A stretch of 64,000 nt of DNA, from assembly GCF_001988955.1 (NCBI RefSeq), contig NZ_CP014263.1, positions 744,001-808,000 on the forward strand, read 5' to 3'. The notes below the pieces were generated by a model. The model was not told where the DNA came from. It did no database searches and saw only the letters and a list, made by a program, of their open reading frames with translations. The DNA comes from Spirosoma montaniterrae (GTDB lineage Bacteria > Bacteroidota > Bacteroidia > Cytophagales > Spirosomataceae). Made by a program: the position numbers and the translations under genes. Shown here in pieces: positions 63,953 to 64,000 of this stretch. Every line of letters starts with the position of its first letter. Position 1 is the first letter of the stretch.

Positions 63953-64000
63953 ATGCCCCGCTTCCTGACCTTGTTGTCCGCCTTCCTACTCCTGCTGACT
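63953..64000 (+). CDS. Lipoprotein, paralogue 3, truncated by the window
   Basis: Only 16 codons remain: MPRFLTLLSAFLLLLT, a signal sequence like that of paralogue 1 (FLLLLTVAFSC). The upstream promoter and leader are near copies of those of paralogue 1. The rest lies beyond the window, so membership in the family is inferred from the leader and signal. Confidence 0.55.
   Translation, partial: MPRFLTLLSAFLLLLT

Overview
The window looks like chromosomal DNA of a Bacteroidota bacterium of the order Cytophagales, probably Spirosoma-like. The reasons are a very large surface protein ending in a type IX secretion (T9SS) sorting domain, Bacteroidota-type LptE, TamL-like and LolE-like envelope genes, promoters of the TAnnTTTG (-7) type, and many short intergenic palindromes typical of that group. 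No rRNA, tRNA or CRISPR array was found. Genes sit on both strands in short operons with 1-4 bp overlaps.

Layout. 1-5.4 kb: a KefF/KefC-type efflux pair (KefC runs off the left edge), manA, an IS200-like REP-associated transposase with an array of GTCGC..GCGAC hairpins beside it, an orphan antitoxin-like gene and a secreted protein. 5.5-9.6 kb: clpB and a DUF418 membrane protein. 9.7-15.1 kb: a 126-bp palindrome, then an overlapping operon ridA / D-threonine aldolase-like / M19 dipeptidase (a plausible D-amino-acid route), trhO, a deoxynucleoside kinase and an FAH-family hydrolase. 15.4-20.8 kb: a small secreted protein, a YciI-ECF sigma pair, and groES-groEL, whose 3' end is duplicated around an Rpn-type PD-(D/E)XK nuclease gene. 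21-26.5 kb: a conserved hypothetical, then secG, a TPR-like protein, lptE, a sigma-54 activator and miaB in a compact block. 26.8-34.3 kb: an SH3-like secreted protein, a TamL-like barrel, a TrmH methyltransferase, a second Rpn gene, the queuosine precursor transporter and a polytopic membrane protein. 34.4-39.4 kb: rbfA, a LolE-type permease, and a peptidase/TolB/barrel fusion. 39.5-46.3 kb: sugar genes (GHMP kinase, FucP-like transporter with a toxin-antitoxin pair lodged between them; a frameshifted GH109-like oxidoreductase divergent from an MFS transporter) and an MBL-fold hydrolase. 46.4-53.8 kb: the giant T9SS protein, interrupted at a G9 tract, and an outer-membrane-type protein. 54-60.5 kb: glgB, an SDR, maltokinase, and a subtilase with a small partner. 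60.6-64 kb: a tandem family of paralogous lipoproteins with a LuxR-type small regulator, shared leaders and promoters, and gene remnants.

The most striking theme is repeats acting on genes: palindromes inserted in frame in clpB and miaB, palindromes forming the signal-peptide region of lptE and of the TamL-like gene, a GAACCAGGATT family at the 3' ends of glgB, the GH109-like gene and groL (supplying the glgB stop codon), and a 1,112-bp direct-repeat unit carrying an Rpn nuclease that has replaced the groL tail with a near-perfect copy. Two homopolymer frameshifts (T9SS protein and GH109-like gene) may be real or may be assembly errors.

All family calls come from reading the sequence; no database search was run.
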